Part shown: positions 8,374 through 16,359 of the stretch, piece by piece
How the letters are laid out: every line of letters begins with the position of its first letter
Numbering within the stretch: position 1 is the first letter of the stretch
From: a virus
DNA length: 38,163 nucleotides
IMG/VR virus record: IMGVR_UViG_3300030117_005155
Coordinates: 1-38,163 of that record
Direction: 5' to 3' (one strand)
The notes under the pieces: generated by a model
The model's database searches: none
What the model was told of the DNA's origin: nothing
What the model saw: the letters and a program-made list of their open reading frames with translations, nothing else
Made by a program: the position numbers and the translations under genes

Positions 8374-11300
8374 ATGACTAAACGTATTGCTAGTAAGATC
8401 CCGTTTGTGGGTCTACATGCTCACTCAGGCCTATCTCCATTTGATGGGTTAGGTATGCCAGGCGAACATATGGACTTCGCTTATGAGAATGGGATGAATG
8501 CTCATTCGCTTACCGACCACGGACACATGAACGGCTTATCCTTTCAGGTTGAGCACTTAAAGAAGATGAGGGCAGATGGCAAAGAGTTCAAAGCAATCTA
8601 TGGTTGTGAGGCTTACTTTATTAAGTCACATAAGAAGTGGCGGCAGCAGTACGAGGAGCACAAAGCCAACAGCAAGCGGCAGAAGAAAGAAGAGTTTGCT
8701 ATGGTTGTTGAGGATGAGAACAGACAGAAGAAGTTCAATCCTCTAAACATTCGCAGGCATTTGGTTTTGTTAGTTCAGAATCAGGTAGGATTGAATAATC
8801 TTTTCAAGCTTGTATCGGACAGTTATCGTCCCGAAAATTTTTACCGTTACCCCCGTATTGACTTTGAGATGTTGAGACAATACAACGAGGGGTTGATCGT
8901 TAGCACTGCTTGTATGTCGGGTCCGCTCTTTGGAGACTTTTGGAAACATCGTGATCCAGTCACCCACGAGTATGATGCAGATAAAGTTTTAGCATCAATG
9001 CGCAATACGATTGCCGAGTTTCAAGATATCTTTGGTGACAGATTTTATGGAGAGATTCAGTGGAACGATATTCCAGAGCAGCACATTGTCAATGATCTAA
9101 TTATCCAAGCATGTATGGAGATGGGTGCAGAGGTTATCAGCACTTCAGATAGTCACTACCCACGACCAGAGTTGTGGAAGGACCGAGAGATGTACCGCCG
9201 TATTGGGTGGGCAGGTAAAGCTCCTTATGATGATCAGGACGCTAACAGGCTACCAGAGTCAGTGGAGGAGATTGGCTACGAGTTGTATCCTCGTAACGGT
9301 GATCAGATGTGGGAGGCCTACAAGAAGTATTCAGGTCGCTCCAAGGTAGAGTATGATGATGACTTTGTGTTGGCTAGTATTGAGCGCACACACCACATTG
9401 CCTTTGATCGTATTGAAGACTTCCTGCCAGACAGCCAGGTTCGCCTACCAGAGTTTGTGATCCCAGAGGGCACAACGGCAATCCAGGCATTGACCAAGGA
9501 TGCATTGGCAGGGCTAAAAGAAAAACAACTAACAGACCAAGTGTATATTGACAGGCTCAAGTACGAACTGTCAGTGATCAAAGACCGAGGCTTCGCACAG
9601 TACTTCTTGACCATGAAGGCGATTAGTGACAAGGCACAGGAGGATATGCTTGTTGGACTTGGACGTGGTTCTGCGGCAGGGTCGTTACTTTCCTATGTGC
9701 TTGACATCACCCAGGTTGACCCAATCAAGTATGGGTTACAGTTTGAGAGATTCTTGACCAAGGGCGGAGCAGGCTACCCCGATATTGATTTTGATGTTGA
9801 AGAACCTATGGAGTTGAAAGAGCGTTTAGCAAATGAGTGGGGTCGTGAAACTGTTGTGCCTATTAGTAACTTTAATACGCTACAGTTGCGCTCACTCATT
9901 AAGGACATCGGTAAGTTCTATGGCGTCCCATTTGCAGAGGTAAACAAAGTTACAGGCGTCATGATGAGCGAGGCAACACCCAAGGCTAAGGCGGCCCATG
10001 GGCAGACAGCAGGTGTGTACACTCCAACGTTTGATGAGGTAAAAGAGTACAGCGAAACACTACAGGAGTTCTTTGAGAAGTATCCGCATATCGCTACACA
10101 TGTTGACAACCTCTTTGGTAATGTTCGCAGTGTGAGTAGGCACGCTGGTGGTGTTGTGGTCGCAGAGAACCTAGACAAACACATGCCACTAATCAACTCG
10201 GGTGGGGTGATGCAGACCCCATGGAGCGAGGGACAGAACGTTAGGCACTTAGAGCCGCTTGGGTTTATTAAGTTTGACTTATTGGGGCTGTCAACGCTGC
10301 GGATGATCTCAGGTGCTATTCGGCACATCCTCAAGCGACATCATGGAATTGAAGAGCCTACATTCAAACAGGTTAGGGAGTTCTATGATAAATACTTGCA
10401 CCCTAACGTGATTGACTTTGATGATCAAAAGGTTTGGAAAAACATCTTCCATGAAGGCAAGTGGGCTGGTATCTTCCAAATGACCAGCGGACCAGCACAG
10501 TCTTTCTGTCAGGAGGCTAAGCCAGAGTCGCTCATGGACTTTGCGGCAATCACAGCGATCTTTAGGCCAGGTCCGTTGTCAGCTAAGGCGGATAAGTTGT
10601 ATGTCGCTAACAAGAGTAACCCAACACAAGTAACCTATGACCACCCAATTATTGAAGAGGTGTTAGGTGACACGTATGGGCTACTGGTTTTCCAGGAACA
10701 GTTGGCTATGCTAGCTCACAAGCTGGGAGATAATCTTACACTAGATGAGGGTAACCTACTTCGCAAAGTTCTCACTAAGAAGGGCACGGGTAAAGACAGT
10801 GTAAGAAATAAACTTTACAATAAGTTCCTCAAGGGTTGCAAGGACAAAGGACTAGCAGAAGATAAAGCCAAAGACTTGTGGTCTAAGATGGAATACTTCT
10901 CAGGCTACGGCTTCAACTTGTCACATGCAGTTTCGTATGGGGCGGTTTCATTCCAGTGTGCTTGGTTGGCACACTATTACTCAACCGAATGGATGGCAGC
11001 GTTCCTAGATAAGGAGCCAGAGAAGCGCAAGATGGCAGCGATCAATACCGCAAAGAAGTTTGGCTTCAATGTTGTTCCTGCTAGTATCAACAAGTCAGGA
11101 ATGGTTTGGGAGATCTCCGAAGATGGTCAGAAGCTTATCCAGCCGCTCACAGCGATCAAGGGCTTGGGCACGACAGCTATCCAGCAGATCTTAGATAACA
11201 GGCCTTTCAGCACAATTGAGGAGTTCCTGTTCAACGAGAACATCACATACTCTAAGCTCAACAAGAAGGCTCTAGATGTTTTAGTCAGAAGTAAAGCCCT

Positions 11301-11802
11301 TGATGAATTGATGGATGACAGGTTCACAGGACCAAAACACTTTTGGTCAGCGGTTGCTGTGGACAGACCACGTAAAGAAAAGAACTTGATTGATAACATT
11401 GAGTCTTACGCAGACGAGGGGCACTTCTCTATTGAGGAGACCATTGATCATCTTACAACGCTTACGGGTATTTATCCGATTGATCTAGTGATGGATGAGT
11501 TTACTCGTGAGTCTTTGATGAGCAAGAACTGTCCACCGATCTCAGAGTATGACCCCGAACGACGAGTCTGTTGGTTTATTCCAAGAGAGGTAAAGGTCAA
11601 GAAAACAAAGAACGGTAAGAAGTATTTTATTGTGTCGGTCACAGACCATAACGGTGCTGATGAAAACATTAAATGCTGGGGCGTAAAGGATACCGACGTG
11701 ATTAGGCTCAACCGTGTTTATGTTGGTAAACTAAAACATGAAGCACGGTGGGGTTTTAGCACGTTCAGTATTCAACATAACTTGAGACTTTTACGGGCCT
11801 AG
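8374..11802 (+). CDS. dnaE: DNA polymerase III alpha subunit (C family)
   Basis: This is the replicative polymerase of the phage, 1142 residues, close to the bacterial DnaE length. The N-terminal PHP domain is complete (GLHAHSGLSPFDG, LTDHGHMNGL, YGCEAYF, TSDSHYPRP), so its metal site looks intact and may proofread. The palm holds GLGRGSAAGS and PDIDFD (D470, D472). Later come SRHAGGVVV, FKFDLLGLSTL, FRPGPLSAKAD, LLVFQEQL and YGFNLSHAVSYG. The C-terminus has an OB-fold-like segment (VCWFIPREVKVKK...YFIVSVTD). It is preceded by its own consensus promoter. There is no intein and no fused epsilon exonuclease. Confidence 0.95.
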   Translation: MTKRIASKIPFVGLHAHSGLSPFDGLGMPGEHMDFAYENGMNAHSLTDHGHMNGLSFQVEHLKKMRADGKEFKAIYGCEAYFIKSHKKWRQQYEEHKANSKRQKKEEFAMVVEDENRQKKFNPLNIRRHLVLLVQNQVGLNNLFKLVSDSYRPENFYRYPRIDFEMLRQYNEGLIVSTACMSGPLFGDFWKHRDPVTHEYDADKVLASMRNTIAEFQDIFGDRFYGEIQWNDIPEQHIVNDLIIQACMEMGAEVISTSDSHYPRPELWKDREMYRRIGWAGKAPYDDQDANRLPESVEEIGYELYPRNGDQMWEAYKKYSGRSKVEYDDDFVLASIERTHHIAFDRIEDFLPDSQVRLPEFVIPEGTTAIQALTKDALAGLKEKQLTDQVYIDRLKYELSVIKDRGFAQYFLTMKAISDKAQEDMLVGLGRGSAAGSLLSYVLDITQVDPIKYGLQFERFLTKGGAGYPDIDFDVEEPMELKERLANEWGRETVVPISNFNTLQLRSLIKDIGKFYGVPFAEVNKVTGVMMSEATPKAKAAHGQTAGVYTPTFDEVKEYSETLQEFFEKYPHIATHVDNLFGNVRSVSRHAGGVVVAENLDKHMPLINSGGVMQTPWSEGQNVRHLEPLGFIKFDLLGLSTLRMISGAIRHILKRHHGIEEPTFKQVREFYDKYLHPNVIDFDDQKVWKNIFHEGKWAGIFQMTSGPAQSFCQEAKPESLMDFAAITAIFRPGPLSAKADKLYVANKSNPTQVTYDHPIIEEVLGDTYGLLVFQEQLAMLAHKLGDNLTLDEGNLLRKVLTKKGTGKDSVRNKLYNKFLKGCKDKGLAEDKAKDLWSKMEYFSGYGFNLSHAVSYGAVSFQCAWLAHYYSTEWMAAFLDKEPEKRKMAAINTAKKFGFNVVPASINKSGMVWEISEDGQKLIQPLTAIKGLGTTAIQQILDNRPFSTIEEFLFNENITYSKLNKKALDVLVRSKALDELMDDRFTGPKHFWSAVAVDRPRKEKNLIDNIESYADEGHFSIEETIDHLTTLTGIYPIDLVMDEFTRESLMSKNCPPISEYDPERRVCWFIPREVKVKKTKNGKKYFIVSVTDHNGADENIKCWGVKDTDVIRLNRVYVGKLKHEARWGFSTFSIQHNLRLLRA

Positions 11803-11854
11803 AACACTACTTACTTTGTATAACTGCGCAGAGCGCACATACAGGAGTTATAGA

Positions 11855-11956
11855 ATGAAGAACTTTTTACACAAATTGGTTAGCCTATTTAACAGCAGTC
11901 ACTGTTGCTGCTGTTGCGGTTGTTGCGCTTGTGCTAGCTGCGAAGGAGCATGTTAA
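11855..11956 (+). CDS. Tiny cysteine-rich peptide (10 Cys in 33 residues)
   Basis: Read directly: a start MKNFLHKLVSLFNSSH followed by CCCCCGCCACASCEGAC. AGGAG lies 7-8 nt before ATG 11855. The N-terminal half could form an amphipathic or membrane-seeking helix; the tail is a dense thiol cluster as in metallothioneins or palmitoylation-like tails. Its stop is 2 nt before the first gene of the targeting-peptide array and its end carries that gene's ribosome site, so it may also act as a coupled leader. No homologue is known to me. Confidence 0.5.
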   Translation: MKNFLHKLVSLFNSSHCCCCCGCCACASCEGAC

Positions 11957-11958
11957 GT

Positions 11959-12198
11959 ATGAAGAAGATTACTAAGCAAACACTACAGCAAATTATCAAA
12001 GAAGAGGTTGCTAGGGAACTCAACGAAGAGTACAGCGCACAAATGGAAGTGCTGTTCCAAGAGCTTATGCGAGTAGCCCAAGAGATGGGCGGAACGCCAG
12101 AGATTATGGATGATCTTCTAGCTATGCAGAATCGCCACGGCGGAACAAAGCCAAGTGGCAAGCGTGTTGATGTAGACATGAGCAAGATGGATATCTAG
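11959..12198 (+). CDS. Array member 1: prohead-targeting-type peptide, short acidic protein
   Basis: The 79-residue product begins MKKITKQTLQQIIKEEV, the shared leader with one extra lysine. I use ATG 11959, not ATG 11950, because GAAGGAG ends 10 nt before it and the leader then lines up with its neighbours. The rest is helical and rich in M, E and Q, with no known domain. Predicted trimming would follow I-K-E. Confidence 0.7.
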   Translation: MKKITKQTLQQIIKEEVARELNEEYSAQMEVLFQELMRVAQEMGGTPEIMDDLLAMQNRHGGTKPSGKRVDVDMSKMDI

Positions 12199-12208
12199 GG
12201 GATAAAAC

Positions 12209-12580
12209 ATGAAAGAACTATTGACGGAGTGGCGCAAGTATATCACAGAGGCCAGGTATTCTGGCAACCAACTTGAACGACGAGATGAAACTGTTAAAGC
12301 AATCCTCAAGGAGCTTGGCTTGGACAGTAATGAAGATACAGACAGAGCGACATACGGGTATACTTACACTCTTAGGTCTGTTGCACAAGGAAGAGATCTT
12401 AACGACAAGCAGACGTCGGTGCTAAAAGATCCTCGCTTTGCAGCAGCCACGGGTGCCTTTATGGAACTTAAGAAAGAACTAGAAGACCAAGATGCTGACC
12501 CAGAAATAATCTTGGACGCCGCAACAATGTTAACAAAAGAAGCAGGTCGCCGTCTACCAGACGATGATGATTTCGGGTGA
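12209..12580 (+). CDS. Array member 2: variant leader MKELLTEWRKYITEA
   Basis: This 123-residue protein is the odd one in the array. Its leader differs in sequence from the MKITK type but has the same length and ends I12-T13-E14 then A15, the same form of processing site. T4 internal protein III has a comparable FIAEA end. The body is acidic and helical (ELKKELEDQDADPEIILDA) with no recognised domain. AGGGG upstream supports the start. Confidence 0.68.
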   Translation: MKELLTEWRKYITEARYSGNQLERRDETVKAILKELGLDSNEDTDRATYGYTYTLRSVAQGRDLNDKQTSVLKDPRFAAATGAFMELKKELEDQDADPEIILDAATMLTKEAGRRLPDDDDFG

Positions 12581-12590
12581 GGGGTAAAAA

Positions 12591-13013
12591 ATGAAGATTA
12601 CAAAATCACAACTACGACAAATGATTAAAGAAGAGGTCGCAAAAGAAATCAATTCGGATGAAAATATACAAGAGTTTCTTGGCGGTCTTAAGAAGTTTAT
12701 TAAAGGCGGATCAGATCAGCTTGACCCTTACAGTGCTAAAGAGCAGTCAGCTATTGAGCAGCTTGCCCTGAGAATTGAACAAGACAAAGAGGGTAAGTAC
12801 AAAGAAGCCACACAAAAAATGTATAGAAAAGATAGAGTCAAGGGCGAAGAAGCCATCTCTGTCGCCATAGCTATGCTTGGTGAGCCTGGGTTTAGCCGCA
12901 AAAAATCATCTCCAGAGAAGGGTCCAACATTGCGCCAAAGATCCGTTGCTGCTGGTACTAAGAAGCCAGAAAGATATTATGACCATAAGTCAAAAGGGTT
13001 CAAAGTACGATGA
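12591..13013 (+). CDS. Array member 3: MKITKSQLRQMIKEE leader, basic C-terminus
   Basis: The product is 140 residues. The leader is followed by an acidic segment and a LGGLKKFIKGG patch, then a lysine/arginine-rich C-terminal half (KDRVKGEEA, SRKKSSPEKGP, PERYYDHKSKGFKVR). A basic body after an acid leader would suit an internal protein that contacts packaged DNA. GAGGGG precedes the start. Its stop overlaps the next start by 4 nt. Confidence 0.7.
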   Translation: MKITKSQLRQMIKEEVAKEINSDENIQEFLGGLKKFIKGGSDQLDPYSAKEQSAIEQLALRIEQDKEGKYKEATQKMYRKDRVKGEEAISVAIAMLGEPGFSRKKSSPEKGPTLRQRSVAAGTKKPERYYDHKSKGFKVR

Positions 13014-13249
13014 AGATTACAAAACAACAATTACAACAAATAATCAAAGAGGAACTCCTCAAGGAACGGTTGGACGAAGAACTTGAGGTTGTTATGGAAC
13101 TCCTAGAGAAAGCACGGGAACTTCTTGGAGATTACATTAGAGAACAGGGGGGCGACTACCATCCGCTTAGCGACGCAGCAGATGAACTTAGCTCCGTAAT
13201 TAGTGCAGTTAACAGCAGCGGCGGCGAAGGCGCTGGATTTGGGTTTTAA
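13010..13249 (+). CDS. Array member 4: MKITKQQLQQIIKEELLKE leader
   Basis: The 79-residue acidic protein shares its first 19 residues exactly with array member 6, although ten of those codons differ by synonymous changes. The body (VVMELLEKARELLGDYIREQ) is helical and ends in a Gly/Ser-rich tail. It is coupled to member 3 by an ATGA overlap. No known domain. Confidence 0.7.
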   Translation: MKITKQQLQQIIKEELLKERLDEELEVVMELLEKARELLGDYIREQGGDYHPLSDAADELSSVISAVNSSGGEGAGFGF

Positions 13250-13250
13250 T

Positions 13251-13529
13251 ATGAAAATAACAAAACAACAACTACGAAAGATGATAAAGGAAGAGCTTGA
13301 GGCGACCTTGGGCGAAGGCGGCGCTGTTGGCGACAGCAGGGAACCTCTTGACCGCATGAGCAGTTCAAACCGCCCCGTAAGTTCGTATAGCCGAAAAGAA
13401 CTCACGATGGCATTAGCGGAAATCCCTCAACTAGAAAACCCTAAATACGCTGGTCGTCTTCCAGATCATATTCCTCAATGGATTGAGGATGTTAAAGCAA
13501 AAGCAGCAGAGGTGGGGTTAATAAAATGA
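13251..13529 (+). CDS. Array member 5: MKITKQQLRKMIKEE leader
   Basis: I place the start at ATG 13251, 1 nt after the previous stop; the open frame extends upstream to 13203 but that would bury the leader. The 92-residue product has a Gly-rich, Ser/Arg linker after the leader, then a helical region ending WIEDVKAKAAEVGLIK. No recognised family. Confidence 0.7.
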   Translation: MKITKQQLRKMIKEELEATLGEGGAVGDSREPLDRMSSSNRPVSSYSRKELTMALAEIPQLENPKYAGRLPDHIPQWIEDVKAKAAEVGLIK

Positions 13530-13759
13530 AAATCACCAAACAACAACTACAACAGATTATTAAAGAAGAGCTACTCAAGGAAGAGTACACACAACAACTG
13601 CTGGCAAATGCAGAGGGTGCTATACAAAGCCTTGTAGATGATGAAGATATAACAGGTCTATCTTTTCAGGATGGCAGAGTTAAGGAACTTCGTCGCTGCC
13701 TTGAAGAACTTTTTGAGATGGCATACGCTGAAGAAAGCAGGCTAGGATACCGACCATGA
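13526..13759 (+). CDS. Array member 6: MKITKQQLQQIIKEELLKE leader
   Basis: This 77-residue acidic, mostly helical protein has a leader identical over 19 residues to member 4. It is coupled by ATGA overlaps to both neighbours. The body is glutamate-rich (ELRRCLEELFEMAYAEES) with no known fold. Confidence 0.7.
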   Translation: MKITKQQLQQIIKEELLKEEYTQQLLANAEGAIQSLVDDEDITGLSFQDGRVKELRRCLEELFEMAYAEESRLGYRP

Positions 13760-14055
13760 AGATTACAAAAACACAACTACGAAAGATTATTCAAGAAGAG
13801 TTACTCAAAGAGATGCCTGACTATGAGGCAAACGACAAGGCGATGGGAGAAATAGCACTTGAACTTGGCCGCAAGCTTGTGGGTGCCCCTCATATCGTCA
13901 AGCCTATCGTAGATGCTTTGTTAACGCCCACAAAGAATTATGAAACAGGCGAGAAGAAACCTCAGTATCCAATTGCTGCCGCCGCTCTTCAAAAAGGCTA
14001 TGATGAGTCACAAGGGTTTCTTGATGACCAATATATTGGAGTGGATGACGACTAA
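13756..14055 (+). CDS. Array member 7: MKITKTQLRKIIQEE leader
   Basis: The 99-residue product has a leader ending I-Q-E, then a helical segment (MGEIALELGRKLVGAPHIVKPIVDALL) and a lysine/proline stretch before an acidic end (GVDDD). It is not recognised. Its stop TAA shares one base with the next ATG (TAATG). Confidence 0.7.
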   Translation: MKITKTQLRKIIQEELLKEMPDYEANDKAMGEIALELGRKLVGAPHIVKPIVDALLTPTKNYETGEKKPQYPIAAAALQKGYDESQGFLDDQYIGVDDD

Positions 14056-14420
14056 TGAAGATTTCAAAAACACAACTACAACAGATTATTAAAGAAGCCA
14101 AAATGGCTGAGTACGGAAAGATTGATGCAGAGGACGGCAATCCTCCTTCAAAGATTGGACAAGGCAACCCAGATTATATGGAAGCATATAATGCAGTCCT
14201 TATCGCCAAAGGCGAAGATCCACTTCCTATGAAAAAGCCTGACCAAGCTTATCTTGATGCCATGCCTAGTGTCAAAGAAGAGATTTCAGATCGTGACAAA
14301 GACACGATGAATGACGTTATAGCAGAGCTTAAGAAAGCTGTGCAAGCACACAAGTCCCAGCATGAAAGACTACAGGCCATCTTAGACAGGCTTGAAAACA
14401 GTAACGGCGAAGAAGATTAG
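14055..14420 (+). CDS. Array member 8: MKISKTQLQQIIKEA leader
   Basis: The product is 121 residues; the leader ends I-K-E then A. The middle resembles a small phage protein with DYMEAYNAVLIAKGEDPLPMKKP, followed by a C-terminal coiled-coil-like helix (VIAELKKAVQAHKSQHERLQ). No domain recognised; coupled to member 7. Confidence 0.7.
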   Translation: MKISKTQLQQIIKEAKMAEYGKIDAEDGNPPSKIGQGNPDYMEAYNAVLIAKGEDPLPMKKPDQAYLDAMPSVKEEISDRDKDTMNDVIAELKKAVQAHKSQHERLQAILDRLENSNGEED

Positions 14421-14422
14421 CC

Positions 14423-14905
14423 GTGAAGATCACCAAAGATCAAATACGTCAAATGATTAGAGAAGCACTCAGCACCGACGAAGCGGACGTGCAGTTCATG
14501 GTTGACGCTTATGTTAAGCAATTTGGTGGTATTGACAAAGTTAAGAATGCTACCGAAGGTAAAGGCGACAAAGAAGAAAAGGTACAATACACTATCAATA
14601 ATCTTAAGAGTAGATTTGATAAACTGCCTTTTGAGCTTATAAACAAAGCTGCGGTGCAAATAGTCAAAATGGCTGGACTTCTAGATGAAAAGCAGTCAAT
14701 CAATATGAAAGATGTTGAAATAAAAGAAGAGATAATCATGAGACATCTTAAAGAAATGTTTGATGAATTGGGCAGAGAAGATCTGCCAAAAAGATTCTCA
14801 GAAGTCTCTTTACTAAAACCAATTATAGATCGCTACATATCTGCTAGAAGAAATGTACGCACACCTTACTTTGATAAGTTAACAGGGAGAATGAAAAACA
14901 AATGA
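14423..14905 (+). CDS. Array member 9: MKITKDQIRQMIREA leader, GTG start
   Basis: The start is GTG at 14423, 2 nt after the previous stop; it brings the leader into register, so I accept it. The 160-residue body is helical and lysine-rich (FGGIDKVKNATEGKGDKEEKV, RYISARRNVRTPYFDKL). No family recognised. The stop overlaps member 10 as ATGA. Confidence 0.7.
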   Translation: MKITKDQIRQMIREALSTDEADVQFMVDAYVKQFGGIDKVKNATEGKGDKEEKVQYTINNLKSRFDKLPFELINKAAVQIVKMAGLLDEKQSINMKDVEIKEEIIMRHLKEMFDELGREDLPKRFSEVSLLKPIIDRYISARRNVRTPYFDKLTGRMKNK

Positions 14906-16299
14906 AGATTTCAGTAACTGAACTACGCAAGATGATTAAAGAAGCGACAATGGGTGAAGAGCAGTTCGCAGAACTAGAAGCTGCCCGTGAAGCGTTTGAT
15001 AAAAACCGAGGGACGGGTCGTGCAATGGATGGTGATGCTCTCTCTAATTTCTTATCTTTGGTTGAGAAACTTGTAGAGCCAGTTATGATTGACATTGGAC
15101 CTCTGTTCTTTGAGATGGAAGCCTTTATGAATCGTGGCGAGCTTGTATTCAACAATAATAAAGTAGAAGTTACTATTGATCCCTTGGGCAAGAAGGACAA
15201 GTATGAAGTTGATATCAGTCCACAGTATGGTGCAGAAGATGACATTCAGCCAATGAAGGCAGCTTTCCCTACCATGAAGGGCGCACTTCAATTTGTTCAC
15301 GATAAGATCGGTGACAAGGAGTTTTCCCCTGAAAGGGTTGGAGAGCCAAAAGGGCAAGGCGAGTTGCCACTAGAAAACAAAATGAAAGTACAAGGTCTAA
15401 GAGATCTAATCAAAAAGCAAATCCAAGAGATACAGAAAGACCGTATGTCTTATTTGCTCAACCTTAATGAAGAAGTCTTAGAAGAAGGCGTCTACGATCC
15501 AGGTATCCTTAAGGCTGTCTTTACAGCAGGTGGGCCAGGCAGTGGCAAGTCTTATGTTGCTGATGTGATGTTTGATGCCCGAGAGGCTGGCAAGGATAAA
15601 ATGTTTGATGCTGCTTCGTTTATTGGTCGCTTTGGTCTTAAGTATGTTAACAGCGACAACCTATTTGAAATTGGTCTGAAGAAGATGGGCATCCCACTTG
15701 CTGACCTGGGCGCAATCTCACAGGCTGCCAAAGAAGGTGGTGAATACAAAGGAGAAGATGCCAAAGAAGTAGCTGAGAAGATCGGTTTACTTGGCAAGAG
15801 AGGCGATTCAGTCCGTGCTATCGCCAAGGGCAAGCTTGCAAAGCTAAAAGATTTTTACACCGCTGGTCGCTTGGGTATGCTGATTGACGGCACTGGTAAA
15901 GACTTTGGCAAGATGGCAAAGAAAAAACAAGCACTAGATGCGCTTGGCTATGACTCGTACATGATCTTTGTAGACACTTCACTTGAGAACGCATTGGCTC
16001 AGAACGCTAAGCGTGAAAGAAAGCTTGACCCAGAAGAAGTGGAAAAGATGTGGAATAGAGTCCAGGCTAACAAAGAAGACTTTCAGGAGCTATTCGGCGT
16101 TGACAACTTTACAATCGTTGTTAACAATGAGCCAGTACCACCAACCAGGGAAGCCACTAGGGCCGTGCAACGATTTGTTGAAGCACCAGTTGCCAACCCA
16201 CTAGGTCAAAACTGGATCAATGTTCAGCTTGCTGCTAAGGACACTTCGGGTGACGCACCCTCAGAAGAGCCTTCAGAAGAAGCTCCAGAAGAAGAGTAA
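14902..16299 (+). CDS. Array member 10: targeting leader fused to a P-loop (zeta-toxin-like) kinase domain
   Basis: This 465-residue protein begins MKISVTELRKMIKEA. Residues 20-180 form an acidic, unrecognised region. From about 205 a P-loop kinase fold follows: VFTAGGPGSGKS (Walker A at 210-217), a substrate loop, MLIDGTGKDFGKM, YMIFVDTSLENALAQNAKRERKLD (lid-like arginines) and a nucleotide-fold end at TIVVNNEP. The layout resembles zeta-toxin/adenylate-kinase-like kinases. A second I/L-x-E type stretch (NLNEEVLEE, about 187-195) lies just before the kinase and could release it. It has an acidic, proline-rich tail. The substrate is unknown; carriage in the virion is inference from the leader. 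Confidence 0.75.
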   Translation: MKISVTELRKMIKEATMGEEQFAELEAAREAFDKNRGTGRAMDGDALSNFLSLVEKLVEPVMIDIGPLFFEMEAFMNRGELVFNNNKVEVTIDPLGKKDKYEVDISPQYGAEDDIQPMKAAFPTMKGALQFVHDKIGDKEFSPERVGEPKGQGELPLENKMKVQGLRDLIKKQIQEIQKDRMSYLLNLNEEVLEEGVYDPGILKAVFTAGGPGSGKSYVADVMFDAREAGKDKMFDAASFIGRFGLKYVNSDNLFEIGLKKMGIPLADLGAISQAAKEGGEYKGEDAKEVAEKIGLLGKRGDSVRAIAKGKLAKLKDFYTAGRLGMLIDGTGKDFGKMAKKKQALDALGYDSYMIFVDTSLENALAQNAKRERKLDPEEVEKMWNRVQANKEDFQELFGVDNFTIVVNNEPVPPTREATRAVQRFVEAPVANPLGQNWINVQLAAKDTSGDAPSEEPSEEAPEEE

Positions 16300-16307
16300 A
16301 TATTTCC

Positions 16308-16335
16308 TTTACAAATAAACTAACTGTGCTATTCT
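16308..16335 (+). promoter_or_regulatory. Extended -10 promoter
   Basis: TTTACA, 16-bp spacer ending TGTGC, TATTCT; the TGC before the -10 is an extended -10 element. ATTTCCTT directly precedes the -35 and recurs at two other promoters here. It drives the zinc-ribbon/IMP dehydrogenase/sigma-like operon. Confidence 0.6.
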
Positions 16336-16359
16336 ATTAGTATAAGCACAGGAGACTTC

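Larger units (their letters stand above)
11959..14946 (+). repeat. Dispersed coding repeat: shared N-terminal leader
   Basis: Nine gene starts (11959, 12591, 13010, 13251, 13526, 13756, 14055, 14423, 14902) encode variants of MKITKxQLxxIIKE within 3 kb. Bodies after residue 15-19 are unrelated, so the repeat is confined to the first about 45-57 nt of each gene. Confidence 0.85.

Noticed and set aside
1270-11802. Inteins in ribonucleotide reductase or DnaE
   Set aside because: Both are frequent intein hosts, but the active-site regions here read through without insertion and lengths are normal or short.
11959-14946. Regularly spaced repeats that might be a CRISPR-like array
   Set aside because: The repeats are gene starts: they conserve protein, not DNA, with synonymous differences, and the intervals are coding and unequal.
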